Below, piece by piece: positions 6,192 through 6,330 of a DNA stretch of 6,330 nucleotides; the stretch's first letter is position 1, and every line of letters begins with the position of its first letter. This DNA comes from an uncultured Collinsella sp. GTDB lineage: Bacteria > Actinomycetota > Coriobacteriia > Coriobacteriales > Coriobacteriaceae. The notes beneath the pieces are model-generated. The model was not told the origin of the DNA. It saw nothing but the letters and a program-made list of their open reading frames with translations, and did no database searches. Location: NCBI GenBank assembly GCA_902491055.1, contig CABUGI010000102.1:1-6330 (forward strand), written 5' to 3'. Position numbers and translations under genes: made by a program.

Positions 6192-6220
6192 AGATTACCA
6201 GCAGCTTTTCTCGTCTTCAA
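6192..6220 (-). promoter_or_regulatory. Predicted sigma-70-type promoter of the operon
   Basis: On the minus strand a -35 element TTGAAG (6215-6220) is followed after exactly 17 bases by TAATCT (6192-6197), with TGG just before it forming an extended -10. Transcription would start near 6185, giving a leader of about 72 bases before the carrier's ATG. It is the best match seen in the 218-base upstream region and all five genes read away from it. Prediction from consensus only. Confidence 0.6.
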
Positions 6221-6330
6221 GATAATTTCAAACTGATTGCCGGATCGCGTCGAAAATGTTGGTGTAAGGGTGACGCCCTAGCGCCCGTTTAACGAAGAAC
6301 GGCCTTCGTCCTAGAATCTGAAATCACCAC

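Noticed and set aside
6113..6220. N-terminal extension of the carrier by 36 residues
   Set aside because: It would start with TTG inside the predicted -35 box, has no ribosome site, and adds a polar segment not typical of the family; GGAGG precedes the ATG at 6112.
6292..6309. Hairpin ACGAAG/CTTCGT near the right edge as a terminator of an upstream gene
   Set aside because: Six-base stem with no U-run on either side; too weak to call.

Overview
The window reads as one five-gene operon, entirely on the minus strand, for taking up and breaking down an Amadori product (a glycated amine such as fructoselysine). Gene order in the direction of transcription is: YfcC/DcuC-type membrane carrier (6112-4649), YtcJ-like amidohydrolase (4639-3056), FrlC-type epimerase (3054-2203), FrlB-type SIS-domain deglycase (2140-1172) and FrlD-type PfkB kinase (1157-294). 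The last three are recognisable from family motifs and from remembered resemblance to the E. coli Frl proteins. The first two are not part of the E. coli frl operon, where the permease FrlA is of the amino acid/polyamine type.

Proposed flow, inferred from family knowledge: the carrier imports the glycated amine or a derivative of it. The amidohydrolase may trim or release a substrate. FrlC would interconvert the fructosyl and psicosyl forms, FrlD would phosphorylate at O6, and FrlB would split the 6-phosphate into glucose 6-phosphate plus the free amine (lysine if the substrate is fructoselysine). The exact substrate cannot be read from the sequence.

Organism: the G+C-rich coding sequence with strong Shine-Dalgarno sites, tight gene packing and less G+C-rich intergenic DNA suggests a high-G+C gut anaerobe, most likely a Coriobacteriia member such as Collinsella. 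This is a judgement from overall appearance, not a search result. I recall that a gut Collinsella species has been reported to consume fructoselysine, which fits.

Layout: 6330-6113 is the leader, with a good sigma-70-type promoter (-35 TTGAAG, 17-base spacer, extended -10 TAATCT) and small inverted repeats before the first gene. Gene junctions are tight (9 bases or fewer between carrier and amidohydrolase, 1 base before frlC, 14 before frlD), with Shine-Dalgarno sequences built into the upstream stop codon or last codons. The exception is a 62-base gap between frlC and frlB that holds a strong hairpin. Downstream of frlD, 293-1 contains no convincing gene. It has an inverted repeat around 203-223 and a perfect GC-rich hairpin at 9-30 at the window edge. 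No regulator gene is in the window.
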